Shown piece after piece: positions 1-10,397 of a stretch of DNA of 64,000 nucleotides (position 1 is the first letter of the stretch; each line of letters opens with the position of its first letter). Source of the DNA: Clostridium tunisiense TJ (GTDB lineage: Bacteria > Bacillota > Clostridia > Clostridiales > Clostridiaceae); contig NZ_AMQH01000018.1 in the NCBI RefSeq assembly GCF_000300195.1, positions 1-64,000 on the forward strand, given 5' to 3'. The translations under genes and the position numbers were made by a program. The notes beneath the pieces were generated by a model that saw only the letters and a program-made list of their open reading frames with translations, did not search any database and was not told the DNA's origin.

Positions 1-56
1 ATTCCTTTGCTTAATAATATATTATTATTAAGTACTTTTTTTGTTACTAAATAATA

Positions 57-115
57 AAAAAAGAAAAACAACTTTAAAAGCTTTTTTAAGCTTAAAGTTG
101 TTTTTCTTTTTTTAC
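57..115. terminator. Strong bidirectional intrinsic terminator
   Basis: A long inverted repeat (AAAAAGAAAAACAACTTTAA with its complement) closes on an AAGCTT-containing loop and is flanked by A-runs on the left and T-runs on the right. It can end transcription in both directions. On the minus strand it sits about 190 bases after the CPBP protease stop codon. Confidence 0.85.
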
Positions 116-302
116 TGATTCTTAACATCAAGAAACTACTTAATGATTCACTATTTTATAGTGGAAAGTGCTTTATCATTAGCTACACTAATGTGCTAAT
201 AGATTTCACTATTTTTTTGATTCTTAATCTCCTTATATCATAAGTAACCTTACTTCCTTTTAGATAGTCTTAGTCCAGTATACTATATAAAATTATTCCA
301 CT

Positions 303-1031
303 CTAAATTAACTTTGAAACAAATAAAAATGTGGTAGTAAGCATATTAACAAAGAAGTGATTAAAAACGGCATACCAGTAGCCCTTTTTCTCAATTAAGT
401 AACAGTTATAGAAGCTAATAACAAACAACATTCCCAAAGCAGCCAAGTTATTGTGAACCGTTGCAAATATTAAGCTTACTAGAAGGGCACTTAATATAAA
501 TCCAATATTTCCCTTAAGGACTTTTCTAAATATCTTTTCAAATAAAATATATCTAAAAACATACTCCTCTACAATCGGAGCGAAAATTATTACTGAAGGT
601 GTAGCAATTAAAAATTTTACAATATCATAACTAGCCAAACTATCTATAACTTCTTGTGTTTTAAATTCAATACCTAGAGCCATAAGTAGGACTTGTGTAA
701 TTAGTGAAACTAAAAACACCATTCCATATCCAACCAAGGCATACCTAAATCCACTAGAAAGCTTAAATTCTCTTATAGAAAAACCATATGTGAAGTAATC
801 ATTATCTCCACGGAAATTACCTTTCATTCTATACATAATAATCAACACAATAGCAAAAGGTAGCACATTTGATTGCATACTAGGTACTATAAAAATTAAG
901 CCTAAGTAAACAATTATAATAATAATATTTATACTCTTTGAGTATTTTCTCCATTTAACTGTTTTTACAAACACAATTAACGGAACTACGTACAATAATA
1001 TTACTATAAGAATATTTATTAATATCTCCAT
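303..1031 (-). CDS. CPBP-family intramembrane metalloprotease
   Basis: This is a polytopic membrane protein with about seven hydrophobic segments. It carries the CPBP (CAAX protease and bacteriocin-processing, Abi) signature: EEYVFR (Glu155, Glu156, Arg160), a histidine at His193 and a second histidine in NHFFVN (His225). In this family these residues form a membrane-embedded metalloprotease site, and members process prenylated proteins, bacteriocins or regulatory membrane proteins. I chose the ATG at 1031 because TTGGAGG lies 5 bases upstream; a longer TTG-started reading would add 14 residues without a good site. The gene stands alone between terminators. The family call is firm, but the substrate cannot be deduced. 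Confidence 0.85.
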   Translation of the reverse strand: MEILINILIVILLYVVPLIVFVKTVKWRKYSKSINIIIIIVYLGLIFIVPSMQSNVLPFAIVLIIMYRMKGNFRGDNDYFTYGFSIREFKLSSGFRYALVGYGMVFLVSLITQVLLMALGIEFKTQEVIDSLASYDIVKFLIATPSVIIFAPIVEEYVFRYILFEKIFRKVLKGNIGFILSALLVSLIFATVHNNLAALGMLFVISFYNCYLIEKKGYWYAVFNHFFVNMLTTTFLFVSKLI

Positions 1032-1258
1032 AAAAACCTCCAATTTATTTTTTACACTTCTAATATTATTCAATTCAACTACTTTCCATTCCTAAAGAAT
1101 GCCATGAATCTTATATGTTATTATTGTTTTCTCACAATAACCTCTTGCGAATATTATAAAAGTTCATACAACAGATTTTCCCCTTAGTAAGTTTAAGTTT
1201 CCATAATGTAATAAATTCATTATACTGATATAATTATTATATCATACTGCTATAAAAC

Positions 1259-1290
1259 AAAGAGTACCTATTCGCTGTTAGGTACTCTTT
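1259..1290 (-). terminator. Terminator of ysxC-lon operon
   Basis: The inverted repeat AAAGAGTACCTA / TAGGTACTCTTT is followed on the minus strand by TGTTTTAT. It begins within a few bases of the ysxC stop codon. Confidence 0.85.
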
Positions 1291-1293
1291 ATT

Positions 1294-1899
1294 CTAAACT
1301 TCAGTATTCTCTTCTGGGTATATATCTCCGAAAACTTCTCTGAGTAATTCTTCTTTTCCTTCCTTTTTTAAAGATGAGAAAAATAGAATTTTTTCATCCT
1401 TGTTAAGTTTTAATGCTTCTCGAATTACTTTTACACTTCTTTGAAGCTCATTTTTTGTAAGCTTATCCTTCTTTGTAGCTACTACAACAACTTCATAGCC
1501 GTAATGTTTAATCCATTCATACATAAGTATATCATCACCTGTTGGCTTATGTCTTGAATCTACTAAAAGCAATACCTTCTTTAATTGGGGGCGACTTATA
1601 AGATATTTTTCCATCATACTTCCCCAGGTAGCTTTTTCACTTTTTGAGACTTTAGCATAACCATACCCAGGTAAATCAACGAAATAAAATTCATTGTTAA
1701 TTAAGAAGAAATTAATTAGTCTTGTCTTTCCTGGGGTTCCACTTACTTTTACAAGCTTTCTTCTGTTAGTAAGTGTATTAATCAAGGATGATTTCCCAAC
1801 ATTAGATCTGCCAACGAAAGCAATTTCTATTCTGTTATCCGTAGGGTATTGATCTGGCTTTACAGCCGACGTAATAAATTCTGATTGTTTAATTTCCAT
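1294..1899 (-). CDS. ysxC: Ribosome biogenesis GTPase YsxC/EngB
   Basis: This 201-residue TRAFAC GTPase has a P-loop GRSNVGKSS at residues 30-38, a DLPG switch II motif at 75-78 and a TKKD guanine-specificity motif at 142-145. That matches the YsxC/YihA (EngB) family, which helps assemble the large ribosomal subunit. The start has GGAGAG seven bases upstream. Its first codons overlap the last 11 bases of lon, so the two are co-transcribed and probably translationally coupled. Lon-ysxC is a common Firmicute pair. Confidence 0.96.
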   Translation of the reverse strand: MEIKQSEFITSAVKPDQYPTDNRIEIAFVGRSNVGKSSLINTLTNRRKLVKVSGTPGKTRLINFFLINNEFYFVDLPGYGYAKVSKSEKATWGSMMEKYLISRPQLKKVLLLVDSRHKPTGDDILMYEWIKHYGYEVVVVATKKDKLTKNELQRSVKVIREALKLNKDEKILFFSSLKKEGKEELLREVFGDIYPEENTEV

Positions 1900-4222
1900 G
1901 TTCTATCTCTCCAATTAGTGCATTTTGTAGTACATCGTCTACTTTATCTGCAATTATAAATTTAATTTTTGACTTAACTGCTTTTGGCACATTTTCTAAA
2001 TCTTTCTTATTATCTTTTGGAATAATTACTGTTTTTATGCCCATTCTATAGGCTGCTAAACTTTTTTCCTTTAATCCACCTATTGGTAGAACTCTACCTG
2101 TTAATGTTATTTCTCCAGTCATTGCTACTTTGTGGTTTACTTTTCTTCCACTTAAGGCAGAAATCATAGCAGTTACCATTGTTACACCTGCTGAAGGACC
2201 ATCTTTAGGAATAGCACCTTCCGGAATATGGATATGAATATCTTTTTTCTTATGGAAGTCTTTATCTATTTCATACTTATCTGCATTTGCTCTTACATAA
2301 CTAAATCCTGCCTTGGCAGATTCCTTCATAACATCCCCAAGTTGACCTGTAAGTTGTAACTTACCGTCGCCTTCCATTACAGTAACTTCTACTGGTAAGG
2401 TATCTCCACCGTATCCTGTCCAAGCTAAACCTGTTACTACTCCTATCTTGTCTTCTTTATCTAGATCATCATAGGTATATATTACTGGCCCTAGATATTT
2501 TTTTACTAAGTTAGAATTGATAATTATTTTATTCTTATCTTTCTCTACTAATTCTGTAATACCTTTTCTAATAACTGAAGCAATTTTTCTCTCTAGAGTT
2601 CTAACCCCAGTCTCCCTAGTATAATTTTCAACTAGTGTACTTATTGCATTATCTTGAATTAATAATTTGCCATCTTCCACATTATGCTCTTTTAATAATT
2701 TAGGAAGAAGGTGTGCTTTTGCTATTTGAAATTTCTCTTCAGTAGTATATCCAGATACTTCAATAATTTCCATTCTATCTAATAACGGTCTTGATATGCC
2801 TTCTAAAGAGTTTGCTGTTGTAATAAAAAGTACTTTTGATAAATCAAAATCTAGCTCTAAGTAATGATCTCTAAAAGTAGAATTCTGCTCGCTATCAAGG
2901 ACTTCAAGCAATGCATCAGCAAGACTTCCCTTAAAGTCTGCACCCATTTTATCTATTTCATCAAGTAAGAATAGTGGGTTTCTATATCCAGCCTGTTTCA
3001 TACTATAAATTATTCTTCCTGGTATTGCACCAACGTAGGTTTTTCTATGCCCTCTTATTTCTGCTTCATCTTTAACTCCACCAAGACTCATCCTTACAAA
3101 TTTTCTACCTAAGGAGTTGGCAACCGATTTTGCTATGGATGTTTTTCCCACCCCTGGAGGACCTACTAGGCAAAGAATTGGTCCCTTTAGAGTTTTACTT
3201 ATTTTTCTTACTGCTAAGTATTCAATTATTCTTTCCTTAACATCCTCAAGTCCATAATGCTCCTTGTCTAATACTTCTCTGGCATTTTTAATATCTAAAT
3301 TATCTTTTGTGAACTTATTCCAAGGCAAATCTAAAACCCAATCTAAATAGGTTTTAATTACTGCACTTTCTTGACTTCCTACTCCTGTACTTTTTAACCT
3401 ATTAAATTCATACAAAACCTTATCTTTTGCTTCTTTTGAAAGCTTAGCCTTATAAATCCTTTCTTCATACTGCTTTAATTCCTTACTTTCCTCATCATCT
3501 TCACCTAATTCTTCTTGAATCACCTTTAGCTGTTCTCTGAGGTAAAATTCCTTTTGAACCTTATTAACTTTATTTTTTATTTTACTTCCAATAGCTTTTT
3601 CTATTTTAAGAACTTCTATCTCATTCTTAATAATTAGTAATAGCTTTTCTAACCTTTCTTTAACGTCTACTATTTCTATAAGCTCTTGTTTTGTTTCAGT
3701 CTTTAACATTAGAAATGCACCAATAATGTCACAATATCTGCCTAGTCCACTTTCTTCTTCAAGCTCAGTGAATATTTCATTTAAGCTTTCACCACTTAAT
3801 TCTAGGTATTCATCAAAAGCTTTATCAATTAGTTTTTTATATGCTTCGCATTCATTCTCCTCTTGGCACGATATGTCCTCTAGTATTTCAATGTCTCCAT
3901 AGAACATTCCCTTCTCATCAGCAAAATTACTTAATTTTCCTCTTTGCTCCCCTTCCACTAAAACTCTAAGCTGATCCCCTGGAAGTTTCACAAATTGCTT
4001 AATGTGACATATAGTTCCAATATTATATATTTCATCAGCAGAAGGTTCTTCAACCTTTGCATCCCTTTGAGCAACTAAAAAAATCTTTTGATCCGTAGAC
4101 ATTGCTTCTTCAACTGCTGCTACTGATTTTTCTCTTCCTACATCGAAATGTAATACCATATAAGGAAAAATGTTAACACCTCGTAATGGAATTACAGGAA
4201 GTTTTAAAAAGTTATTCTCCAT
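1889..4222 (-). CDS. lon: ATP-dependent protease Lon (LonA)
   Basis: This is a 777-residue cytosolic AAA+ serine protease. It has an N-terminal LAN substrate-binding domain (about 1-200), a helical region, a Walker A GPPGVGKT at 354-361 and a C-terminal protease domain. The catalytic Ser677 is in DGPSAG and Lys720 is in GGLKEK, forming the Ser-Lys dyad. Lon degrades misfolded and regulatory proteins. I start at the ATG at 4222, preceded by GAGAGGGAAG. A reading starting 13 codons earlier adds a Cys/Arg-rich segment unlike any Lon N-terminus. The gene overlaps ysxC by 11 bases. Confidence 0.97.
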   Translation of the reverse strand: MENNFLKLPVIPLRGVNIFPYMVLHFDVGREKSVAAVEEAMSTDQKIFLVAQRDAKVEEPSADEIYNIGTICHIKQFVKLPGDQLRVLVEGEQRGKLSNFADEKGMFYGDIEILEDISCQEENECEAYKKLIDKAFDEYLELSGESLNEIFTELEEESGLGRYCDIIGAFLMLKTETKQELIEIVDVKERLEKLLLIIKNEIEVLKIEKAIGSKIKNKVNKVQKEFYLREQLKVIQEELGEDDEESKELKQYEERIYKAKLSKEAKDKVLYEFNRLKSTGVGSQESAVIKTYLDWVLDLPWNKFTKDNLDIKNAREVLDKEHYGLEDVKERIIEYLAVRKISKTLKGPILCLVGPPGVGKTSIAKSVANSLGRKFVRMSLGGVKDEAEIRGHRKTYVGAIPGRIIYSMKQAGYRNPLFLLDEIDKMGADFKGSLADALLEVLDSEQNSTFRDHYLELDFDLSKVLFITTANSLEGISRPLLDRMEIIEVSGYTTEEKFQIAKAHLLPKLLKEHNVEDGKLLIQDNAISTLVENYTRETGVRTLERKIASVIRKGITELVEKDKNKIIINSNLVKKYLGPVIYTYDDLDKEDKIGVVTGLAWTGYGGDTLPVEVTVMEGDGKLQLTGQLGDVMKESAKAGFSYVRANADKYEIDKDFHKKKDIHIHIPEGAIPKDGPSAGVTMVTAMISALSGRKVNHKVAMTGEITLTGRVLPIGGLKEKSLAAYRMGIKTVIIPKDNKKDLENVPKAVKSKIKFIIADKVDDVLQNALIGEIEHGN

Positions 4223-4657
4223 TGTTCTTCCCTCTCTTCTACATTCATGTAAATAATACATACTAAAATAAATATTATTAAAATAAGCAATTCTTCTTGA
4301 TACATTTGAAAACCATATTAAAATATTTGTTTTTTTAAATCTCTAAGCGATTGAATCATCAAATTTTAAGCTTATATCATATAATTCTTATGATAACTCA
4401 AAATCTTGCTATAAATATCTAATTATATCACAGTTAAACAACATATTATATATAGTATTGATAAATATACATGCTTTCTTCTTTAATTGTATTATATCCT
4501 AATTATGCATTGCTATAAGACTTATATATTATACCTATAAAAGTAATTTTTTTCAATTAATATTGGATTAATTTGTTTTACCACTAAACCAAATGTTAGT
4601 TTTTATTAGGTATATAAACTTATATATGAGTGAAAGTTGTACTAGTATAAACTCATA

Positions 4658-4677
4658 TTGTATTATCTCTAATACAA
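4658..4677. promoter_or_regulatory. Perfect 8+8 dyad, possible operator
   Basis: TTGTATTA-TCTC-TAATACAA is a perfect inverted repeat with a 4-base centre. It has no T-run, so it does not look like a terminator. Its form fits a dimeric repressor site, but no regulator can be named. Confidence 0.35.
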
Positions 4678-4803
4678 CAACCAATAGTTATTTTAATCAT
4701 TAATCTACTATTTCTTTCAAATAAAATACATTACTTTCCTTTTTTATTGGTTTTACTTAAGATTTTCAGTTTTAAAATTTATTTAAAACATTAATTAACA
4801 CAA

Positions 4804-4842
4804 AAAAGGTTTAGTAAATTAGCTTCATTATTTACTAAACCC
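4804..4842 (-). terminator. Terminator downstream of lonB
   Basis: Minus-strand GGTTTAGTAAAT pairs with ATTTACTAAACC and is followed by TTTTTTG. It lies about 95 bases past the lonB stop codon. Confidence 0.8.
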
Positions 4843-4936
4843 TATTTCTTATTGATTCTCTTATTAATAAACACTATAAGATATTCTATAGGTTTTTATT
4901 TATTTCTTCTATAATATTTATTGTTACATATTCTTT

Positions 4937-6628
4937 TTAAGCATCAAGAGAAGTCGCAGATAATATATCTAATTTCTTCTCTATATTTTCGACAGTTATA
5001 TGGAAAACCTGTTCTGTGATAATTGCTTCTTCAATAACTTCTTTAATTGAGGACACAGGAATTACCTTGATTCCTTCTATTTCTAAAAAACTTTCTTGCC
5101 AGTTATCCTTAGGAATAAGAACTTTAGTAGCTCCGGCTTTTTTTGCGGCTTGAACTTTAGCATTTACACCTCCAACTGCCTTAACAAGACCATGAATAGA
5201 TATTTCCCCTGTCATAGCAATCTTATTATCTACATTTTTACCTGTTATAGCACTGTATACTGCTGTAGTGATAGCTATTCCTGCTGAAGGTCCATCTACA
5301 GGTGTTCCACCAGGAAAGTTTATGTGTATATCAAAACTTTTAGTGTCTATATTGTAAAATTTCTCTAGAACAGTAATCACATTTTCAGTTGAACACTTTG
5401 CAGTACTCTTTCTTTTCATTTTTCTGTTATTTCCACTTATCTCTTCCTCTTCAACAATCCCTGTTATTTTAACTATTCCTTCCTTAGTTTTGCATTTTAT
5501 TGCACTTGCTTCAATTTCCATCATTGCTCCCATATTTGCACCATAAACTGCCAATCCATTTACATACCCAACTTGTGGTCTTTCATTAATTTTCTTATCA
5601 GGACGTGGAGAATATTGGCCATTTTCAATTACCCATTCAACATCACTTACACTTACTACATTTCTCTCTTCATTAATTGCAATGCCAGAAGCAAGTTGTA
5701 TCAAATTTACTGCATCTCTTCCATTGGTAGCATATCTACCAACAAGTTTTGCAGCTTTATCATCTAGGGATAATCCAATCTTATTCATTGCTCTTCGAGC
5801 AATTATTTCTATCTCTTCTGGTTGCAAACCTCTAAAAAATATTTCTACGCACCTTGATCTAATTGCTGGTATAATTTCTTCAGGACTCCTTGTGGTTGCA
5901 CCAACAAGTCTAAAGTCTGCTGGCAATCCCTCATCAAATATTTCCTTTATATATGAGGGCATATTGGGATCCTCGGCATTATAATATGCACTATCTAAAA
6001 AAACTTTTCTATCCTCTAATACTTTTAATAGTTTATTCATTTCAATAGGATGTAGTTCTCCTATTTCATCAATGAACAACACACCTCCATGAGCTTTCGT
6101 AACAGCACCTGGTTTTGGCTGTGGTACTCCAGCTACTCCTAAAGGTCCCGCACCTTGATATATAGGGTCATGTACTGATCCTATAAGAGGATCTGCTATT
6201 CCACGTTCATCAAATCTAATAGTAGTAGCATCTATTTCTACAAACTTTGCATGTGGTCCAAATGGTGATGTAAGTCTTTTTTTTGCATCTTCTAATACTA
6301 GTCTTGCAGCCGCAGTTTTTCCAACCCCTGGAGGCCCATAAATGATTACATGTTGCGGATTTGGTCCACAAATTGCTGCTTGTAATGCCTTTATCCCTTT
6401 TTCTTGCCCTATTATATCTTCAAACTTTGAAGGCCTGCTTTTTTCAGTTAAGGGTTCTGAAAGGGCTATACTCTTTAATCTTCTTAAATTTTCTACTTCT
6501 TTGGCATTTTCCTTATTAATAACTACTTTGGAACTTTGTTGTCCTTTTAAGGCATTAAAAAAGTACAAGCCTATTACCACTGTAAAAAACAGCTGAATTA
6601 ACATAATTATCACTGTTGCTGATCCCAT
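4937..6628 (-). CDS. lonB: Membrane-anchored ATP-dependent protease LonB
   Basis: This 563-residue AAA+ protease has an N-terminal transmembrane segment (about residues 6-26), a Walker A GPPGVGKT at 98-105 and a C-terminal Lon-type protease domain. The nucleophile Ser is in the motif VDGPSAG, and the Lys is near GGVNAKVQAAKK. It lacks the long LAN domain of LonA. In Bacillus and Clostridium, LonB acts on sporulation-related targets. The start has no adjacent Shine-Dalgarno: a GGGAGGG lies 35 bases upstream, separated from the ATG by a perfect hairpin (see findings). The second Met (codon 9) has no better site. Confidence 0.95.
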   Translation of the reverse strand: MGSATVIIMLIQLFFTVVIGLYFFNALKGQQSSKVVINKENAKEVENLRRLKSIALSEPLTEKSRPSKFEDIIGQEKGIKALQAAICGPNPQHVIIYGPPGVGKTAAARLVLEDAKKRLTSPFGPHAKFVEIDATTIRFDERGIADPLIGSVHDPIYQGAGPLGVAGVPQPKPGAVTKAHGGVLFIDEIGELHPIEMNKLLKVLEDRKVFLDSAYYNAEDPNMPSYIKEIFDEGLPADFRLVGATTRSPEEIIPAIRSRCVEIFFRGLQPEEIEIIARRAMNKIGLSLDDKAAKLVGRYATNGRDAVNLIQLASGIAINEERNVVSVSDVEWVIENGQYSPRPDKKINERPQVGYVNGLAVYGANMGAMMEIEASAIKCKTKEGIVKITGIVEEEEISGNNRKMKRKSTAKCSTENVITVLEKFYNIDTKSFDIHINFPGGTPVDGPSAGIAITTAVYSAITGKNVDNKIAMTGEISIHGLVKAVGGVNAKVQAAKKAGATKVLIPKDNWQESFLEIEGIKVIPVSSIKEVIEEAIITEQVFHITVENIEKKLDILSATSLDA

Positions 6629-6635
6629 AATTTTT

Positions 6636-6670
6636 TTAGTTTAATACCTTATTAAACTAACTTCCCTCCC
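6636..6670 (-). promoter_or_regulatory. lonB ribosome-binding site with intervening hairpin
   Basis: On the minus strand GGGAGGG (6664-6670) is followed by AAG, then an 11-bp perfect hairpin TTAGTTTAATA / TATTAAACTAA with an AGG loop (6636-6660), then seven bases and the ATG. When folded, the effective spacing drops from 35 to 10 bases. This is seen directly in the sequence; function is inferred. Confidence 0.55.
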
Positions 6671-6782
6671 TATATGTTATTTAAATTATTGATTATAACA
6701 TTATTCTTAACATATAAGTGTATTTATATTCTAAATTATAGAAAATTTTGCTACAATTCATATCTATTCCATTATATAAAAA

Positions 6783-6819
6783 GAAAAGATTAGCTAGGTT
6801 TTACTGCTAATCTTTTCTA
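6783..6819. terminator. Hairpin between clpX and lonB
   Basis: AAAAGATTAGC and GCTAATCTTTT form an inverted repeat with flanking A and T runs. It can act as a terminator in either direction behind clpX. Confidence 0.7.
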
Positions 6820-6828
6820 AAAAATAAA

Positions 6829-6857
6829 ACCCCTATGTTAAGTACATAAGGGTATTT
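6829..6857 (-). terminator. Terminator of clpX
   Basis: Minus-strand ACCCTTATGT pairs with ACATAGGGGT and is followed by TTTTATTTTTT. It starts about 10 bases past the clpX stop codon. Confidence 0.8.
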
Positions 6858-6867
6858 TAACTACATA

Positions 6868-8160
6868 TTATGCTGGCTCTGATCCTCTTTTAGTTCTACT
6901 TTTACTCTCGATTTTAAGAGGTTGCCTTTTTCCGCTTTCTGCTAAAACGTATTCTGGCTTCTTACTTAATAAAGTATCTTCATGAATTATGATTTTTTCA
7001 ATCTCTTCTCTTGAAGGCACTTCAAACATAATATCCTTCATCATTTCTTCTATTATAGCCCTCAATCCTCTTGCTCCAGTGTTTCTTTTCATAGCCTCTT
7101 TAGCGATAGCTTTCAAAGAATTATCATCAAAGTCAAGTTGAACATCATCCATTTCCAGAAGTTTCATATATTGCTTAATCAATGCGTTTTTAGGTTCTTT
7201 TAATATACTAACTAAAGCTTCTTCATCAAGTGCTTCTAGTGTAACAATTATTGGAAGTCTACCAACAAACTCTGGAATTAATCCAAACTTTAATAAATCT
7301 CCAGGCATTATTTGTTTTAATAGTGCTCCAACATCCTTGTTTTCTTTGGACTGCACTTCTGCACCAAAACCAATTGAAGATTTCTGGGTTCTTCTTGTAA
7401 TTATTTTTTCTAGGCCATCAAAAGCGCCTCCACAAACAAACAATATATTAGATGTGTTAATTTGAATAAATTCTTGATGAGGATGTTTTCTTCCACCCTG
7501 CGGTGGCACAGAAGCCACTGTTCCTTCTAGAATTTTTAATAGCGCTTGTTGAACACCTTCGCCTGATACATCTCTTGTTATTGATGGATTTTCTGATTTT
7601 CTCGCAATCTTATCAATCTCATCAATATATATTATACCCTTCTCAGCTCTTTCTACATCATAGTCAGAGTTTTGAATTAATTTTAAAAGTATATTTTCCA
7701 CATCTTCTCCCACGTATCCCGCTTCTGTTAATGTAGTGGCATCTGCTATAGCAAATGGTACATTAAGCATTTTTGCTAAAGTTTGTGCTAGAAGTGTTTT
7801 ACCTGAACCTGTTGGTCCTAATAATAAGATATTACTTTTTTGCAATTCAACATCTCCATCATTTATAGGTGAGTTAATCCTTTTATAATGATTGTAAACT
7901 GCAACTGCTAGGGACTTTTTCGCATCATTCTGACCTACTACATATTGATCCAGATATTTTTTAATTTCCTCTGGCTTTGGTAGTGCATCCATGTCAATTT
8001 GTACATCACCTTCACGCTCATCAATTATAATTTCAGAGCAAAGTTCTATACATTCGTCACAAATGTATACTCCAGGTCCTGCAATAAGTCTTCTTACTTG
8101 TTCCTCACTCTTACCACAAAAGGAACATTTAAACTTTTTCTTTTCATCATTTCTTGGCAT
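6868..8160 (-). CDS. clpX: ATP-dependent Clp protease ATP-binding subunit ClpX
   Basis: This 430-residue AAA+ unfoldase feeds substrates to ClpP. An N-terminal C4 zinc-binding domain (Cys12, Cys15, Cys34, Cys37) for substrate and adaptor binding is followed by Walker A GPTGSGKT (115-122), Walker B YIDEIDK and the IGF loop (SSIGFG, near residue 270) that docks on ClpP. The start has AAGGGGTG five bases upstream. It lies 18 bases downstream of clpP on the same strand, so the two form one transcript. Length and motifs are complete. Confidence 0.98.
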   Translation of the reverse strand: MPRNDEKKKFKCSFCGKSEEQVRRLIAGPGVYICDECIELCSEIIIDEREGDVQIDMDALPKPEEIKKYLDQYVVGQNDAKKSLAVAVYNHYKRINSPINDGDVELQKSNILLLGPTGSGKTLLAQTLAKMLNVPFAIADATTLTEAGYVGEDVENILLKLIQNSDYDVERAEKGIIYIDEIDKIARKSENPSITRDVSGEGVQQALLKILEGTVASVPPQGGRKHPHQEFIQINTSNILFVCGGAFDGLEKIITRRTQKSSIGFGAEVQSKENKDVGALLKQIMPGDLLKFGLIPEFVGRLPIIVTLEALDEEALVSILKEPKNALIKQYMKLLEMDDVQLDFDDNSLKAIAKEAMKRNTGARGLRAIIEEMMKDIMFEVPSREEIEKIIIHEDTLLSKKPEYVLAESGKRQPLKIESKSRTKRGSEPA

Positions 8161-8178
8161 GCCGACACCCCTTTAAAG

Positions 8179-8763
8179 CTATTTCTTCTTATCAATTACC
8201 TCGTCAATTAACCCATATTCCTTAGCTTCTTCTGCTGACATAAAATAATCTCTTTCTACATCATTACTAATTTTTTCGATTGGTTGACCTGTTTTTTCAC
8301 TTAAAATTCTATTAAGTGTTTCTTTTGTTTTTAAAATTCTTTTTGCATGTATGTCTATATCAGTTGCCTGGCCTTTAAATCCCCCTAATGGTTGATGAAT
8401 CATTATTTCGCTGTTAGGTAATGCAAATCTTTTCCCCTTTGCACCTGCAGTTAATAAAAAAGCTCCCATAGATGCTGCCATACCTATACAAATAGTTGAT
8501 ACATCTGGTTTGATGTAGTTCATTGTGTCATATATAGCCATTCCTGAAGTTATTGAGCCACCAGGGCTATTTATATACAAGTAAATATCTTTATCTGGAT
8601 CTTCAGACTCTAAGAATAGAAGTTGTGCTACTACTAAACTAGCTGTTGTATCATTAACTTCATCTCCTAAAAAAATTATTCTCTCCTTTAAAAGTCTAGA
8701 ATAAATATCATAAGATCTTTCACCTTTTCCAGTTTGCTCTACTACCATTGGAACTAAACTCAT
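8179..8763 (-). CDS. clpP: ATP-dependent Clp protease proteolytic subunit ClpP
   Basis: This 194-residue serine peptidase has the full catalytic triad Ser98 (GMAASMG), His123 (MIHQPLG) and Asp172 (ERDYFM). Fourteen subunits form the proteolytic chamber paired with ClpX. The start codon follows GGAGGG by six bases. It lies between tig and clpX in the usual tig-clpP-clpX order. No CtsR-type heptad repeat was obvious upstream by eye. Confidence 0.98.
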   Translation of the reverse strand: MSLVPMVVEQTGKGERSYDIYSRLLKERIIFLGDEVNDTTASLVVAQLLFLESEDPDKDIYLYINSPGGSITSGMAIYDTMNYIKPDVSTICIGMAASMGAFLLTAGAKGKRFALPNSEIMIHQPLGGFKGQATDIDIHAKRILKTKETLNRILSEKTGQPIEKISNDVERDYFMSAEEAKEYGLIDEVIDKKK

Positions 8764-8847
8764 AAAATACCCTCCTTATTGCAATAAAATTTAAGTTACA
8801 CTTAAATTTTATCCTTATTACATATTTTTAACCTTATTTATTTAAAA

Positions 8848-8876
8848 TTAATTGCCAGCATATACTGGCAATTAAT
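8848..8876 (-). terminator. Terminator-like hairpin after tig
   Basis: TTAATTGCCAG and CTGGCAATTAA form an 11-bp stem with a CATATA loop directly downstream of the tig stop. The T-run is weak, so partial read-through into clpP is likely. Confidence 0.65.
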
Positions 8877-8901
8877 TAGTTATTTATATCTTTAAGAAAT
8901 A

Positions 8902-10194
8902 TTATAAGGATTTACTGTTTTCTAATATTAGTCCTTTTACTTTTTCATTAATTATTTCAACTTCTAAGTAATCTTTTTGAACTTGAGCTAAACGTTCAGC
9001 TGTTTTTTCCATCTCTTCTCCAGCATAATATGCTGCAGCAATTTCTTTTGCTTTATTATTGATTTCTTCTTGAGAAACAGCAATATTTTCAGCTTGTGCA
9101 ATCTTTCCAATTACTAAATCAGTTTTCACTTTATTAGCAGCTACTTCTTGCATTTGATCTCTGAATTTTTCTTCTGTTGTGTTTGTAAATTTATAGTATG
9201 TTTCAAGATCTAATCCTTGATATTTTAATCTCATCTCTAAATCTTGAACCATTCCATCAAGTTCTTTATTAATCATTGCTTGTGGAATATCTACCTTTGC
9301 ATCAGCAACAACTTTTTCTATAACAGCATTTTCAAATTCTGATTTTGCTTTTAATTCATTAGCAGATTCCATTTTTTCTCTAATGTCATTTCTTAACTCT
9401 TCTAAAGTTTCGAATTCTGAAACTTCACTTGCAAATGCATCATCTATAGCTGGTAATTCTTTTTTCTTGATTGCTTTTATAGCAACTTCAAATTTTGCTG
9501 GTTTACCATTTAATTCTTCTCTTCCATATTGCTCTGGGAATTTTACATTTACATCTTTAGTCTCCCCAGCTTTTAAGCCAACTAATTGCTCTTCGAAGTT
9601 ATCTATAAAAGTACCAGAACCTATTTCTAATTCATAATCCTGTCCTTCTCCACCTTCAAAAGCAACATCATCAACGAAGCCCTTAAAATCTATTACAGCT
9701 ATATCACCTTGCTCAACTTTACCATCTTCTTTTGCTTCTACTCTAGCATTTTGAGTTTGTAACTCTTTTAATCTGTTTTCAATATCCTCTTCTGATACTG
9801 TATATGTTTCTTTCTTCACTTCTATACCTTTATATTCACCTAGTTCTACTTCTGGCATAACTGGTACAGTAGCTGTATAAACAAAGTCTTTTCCTTCTCC
9901 AATTTCAACAATATCTATTGAAGGATAATCCACTGGATTTATATTATTTTCTACTAAAATCTGAGGATATGTAGTCTCATATATAAAGTTTATTGCATCT
10001 TCATATAATGCTCCTTCTCCATAAAACTTTTTAACTATGTGCATTGGAGCTTTTCCTTTTCTAAAGCCTGGTATGTTAAATCTATTAGCATTTTTAGCAT
10101 AAGATTTCTTTAAAGCCTCATTAAATTTTTCTGCTTCTACTGTTACTTCAAATTTTACAACGTTTTTCTCTAATTTCTCCATTTTAACGTTCAT
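8902..10194 (-). CDS. tig: Trigger factor, ribosome-associated chaperone
   Basis: This 430-residue chaperone binds ribosomal protein uL23 at the tunnel exit. It has the N-terminal ribosome-binding domain with the signature GFRKGKAP (about residues 43-50), a central FKBP-type peptidyl-prolyl isomerase domain (about 150-245) and a helical C-terminal substrate cradle. AGGAGG lies eight bases before the ATG. The length is normal and the gene begins the tig-clpP-clpX cluster, coupling folding of new chains with degradation. Confidence 0.97.
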   Translation of the reverse strand: MNVKMEKLEKNVVKFEVTVEAEKFNEALKKSYAKNANRFNIPGFRKGKAPMHIVKKFYGEGALYEDAINFIYETTYPQILVENNINPVDYPSIDIVEIGEGKDFVYTATVPVMPEVELGEYKGIEVKKETYTVSEEDIENRLKELQTQNARVEAKEDGKVEQGDIAVIDFKGFVDDVAFEGGEGQDYELEIGSGTFIDNFEEQLVGLKAGETKDVNVKFPEQYGREELNGKPAKFEVAIKAIKKKELPAIDDAFASEVSEFETLEELRNDIREKMESANELKAKSEFENAVIEKVVADAKVDIPQAMINKELDGMVQDLEMRLKYQGLDLETYYKFTNTTEEKFRDQMQEVAANKVKTDLVIGKIAQAENIAVSQEEINNKAKEIAAAYYAGEEMEKTAERLAQVQKDYLEVEIINEKVKGLILENSKSL

Positions 10195-10397
10195 TGTTTC
10201 TTCCTCCTAATAACTGACTATATATTCATTTTAACATTATAACATAAATTACATAAATTACATAGTATTGGTTCTACATAATTAAATTATTAGATATAAT
10301 ACTAGATAATTTTGAAATTTATATTCGTATAGAAATATACTTAATAAATTATACAATAAGTTTATCCATATTTACAAGTTTTTTTCATAGTTTATAA

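Larger units (their letters stand above)
4223..4936. other. Long AT-rich intergenic region between lon and lonB
   Basis: No convincing coding sequence is present. The stretch must hold the lon promoter. Recognisable elements are a perfect dyad at 4658-4677 and the lonB terminator at 4804-4842; otherwise I see only AT-rich sequence with short direct repeats. Confidence 0.6.

Noticed and set aside
4223-4261. 13-codon N-terminal extension of Lon
   Set aside because: It runs through the Shine-Dalgarno of the ATG at 4222 and is unlike Lon N-termini.
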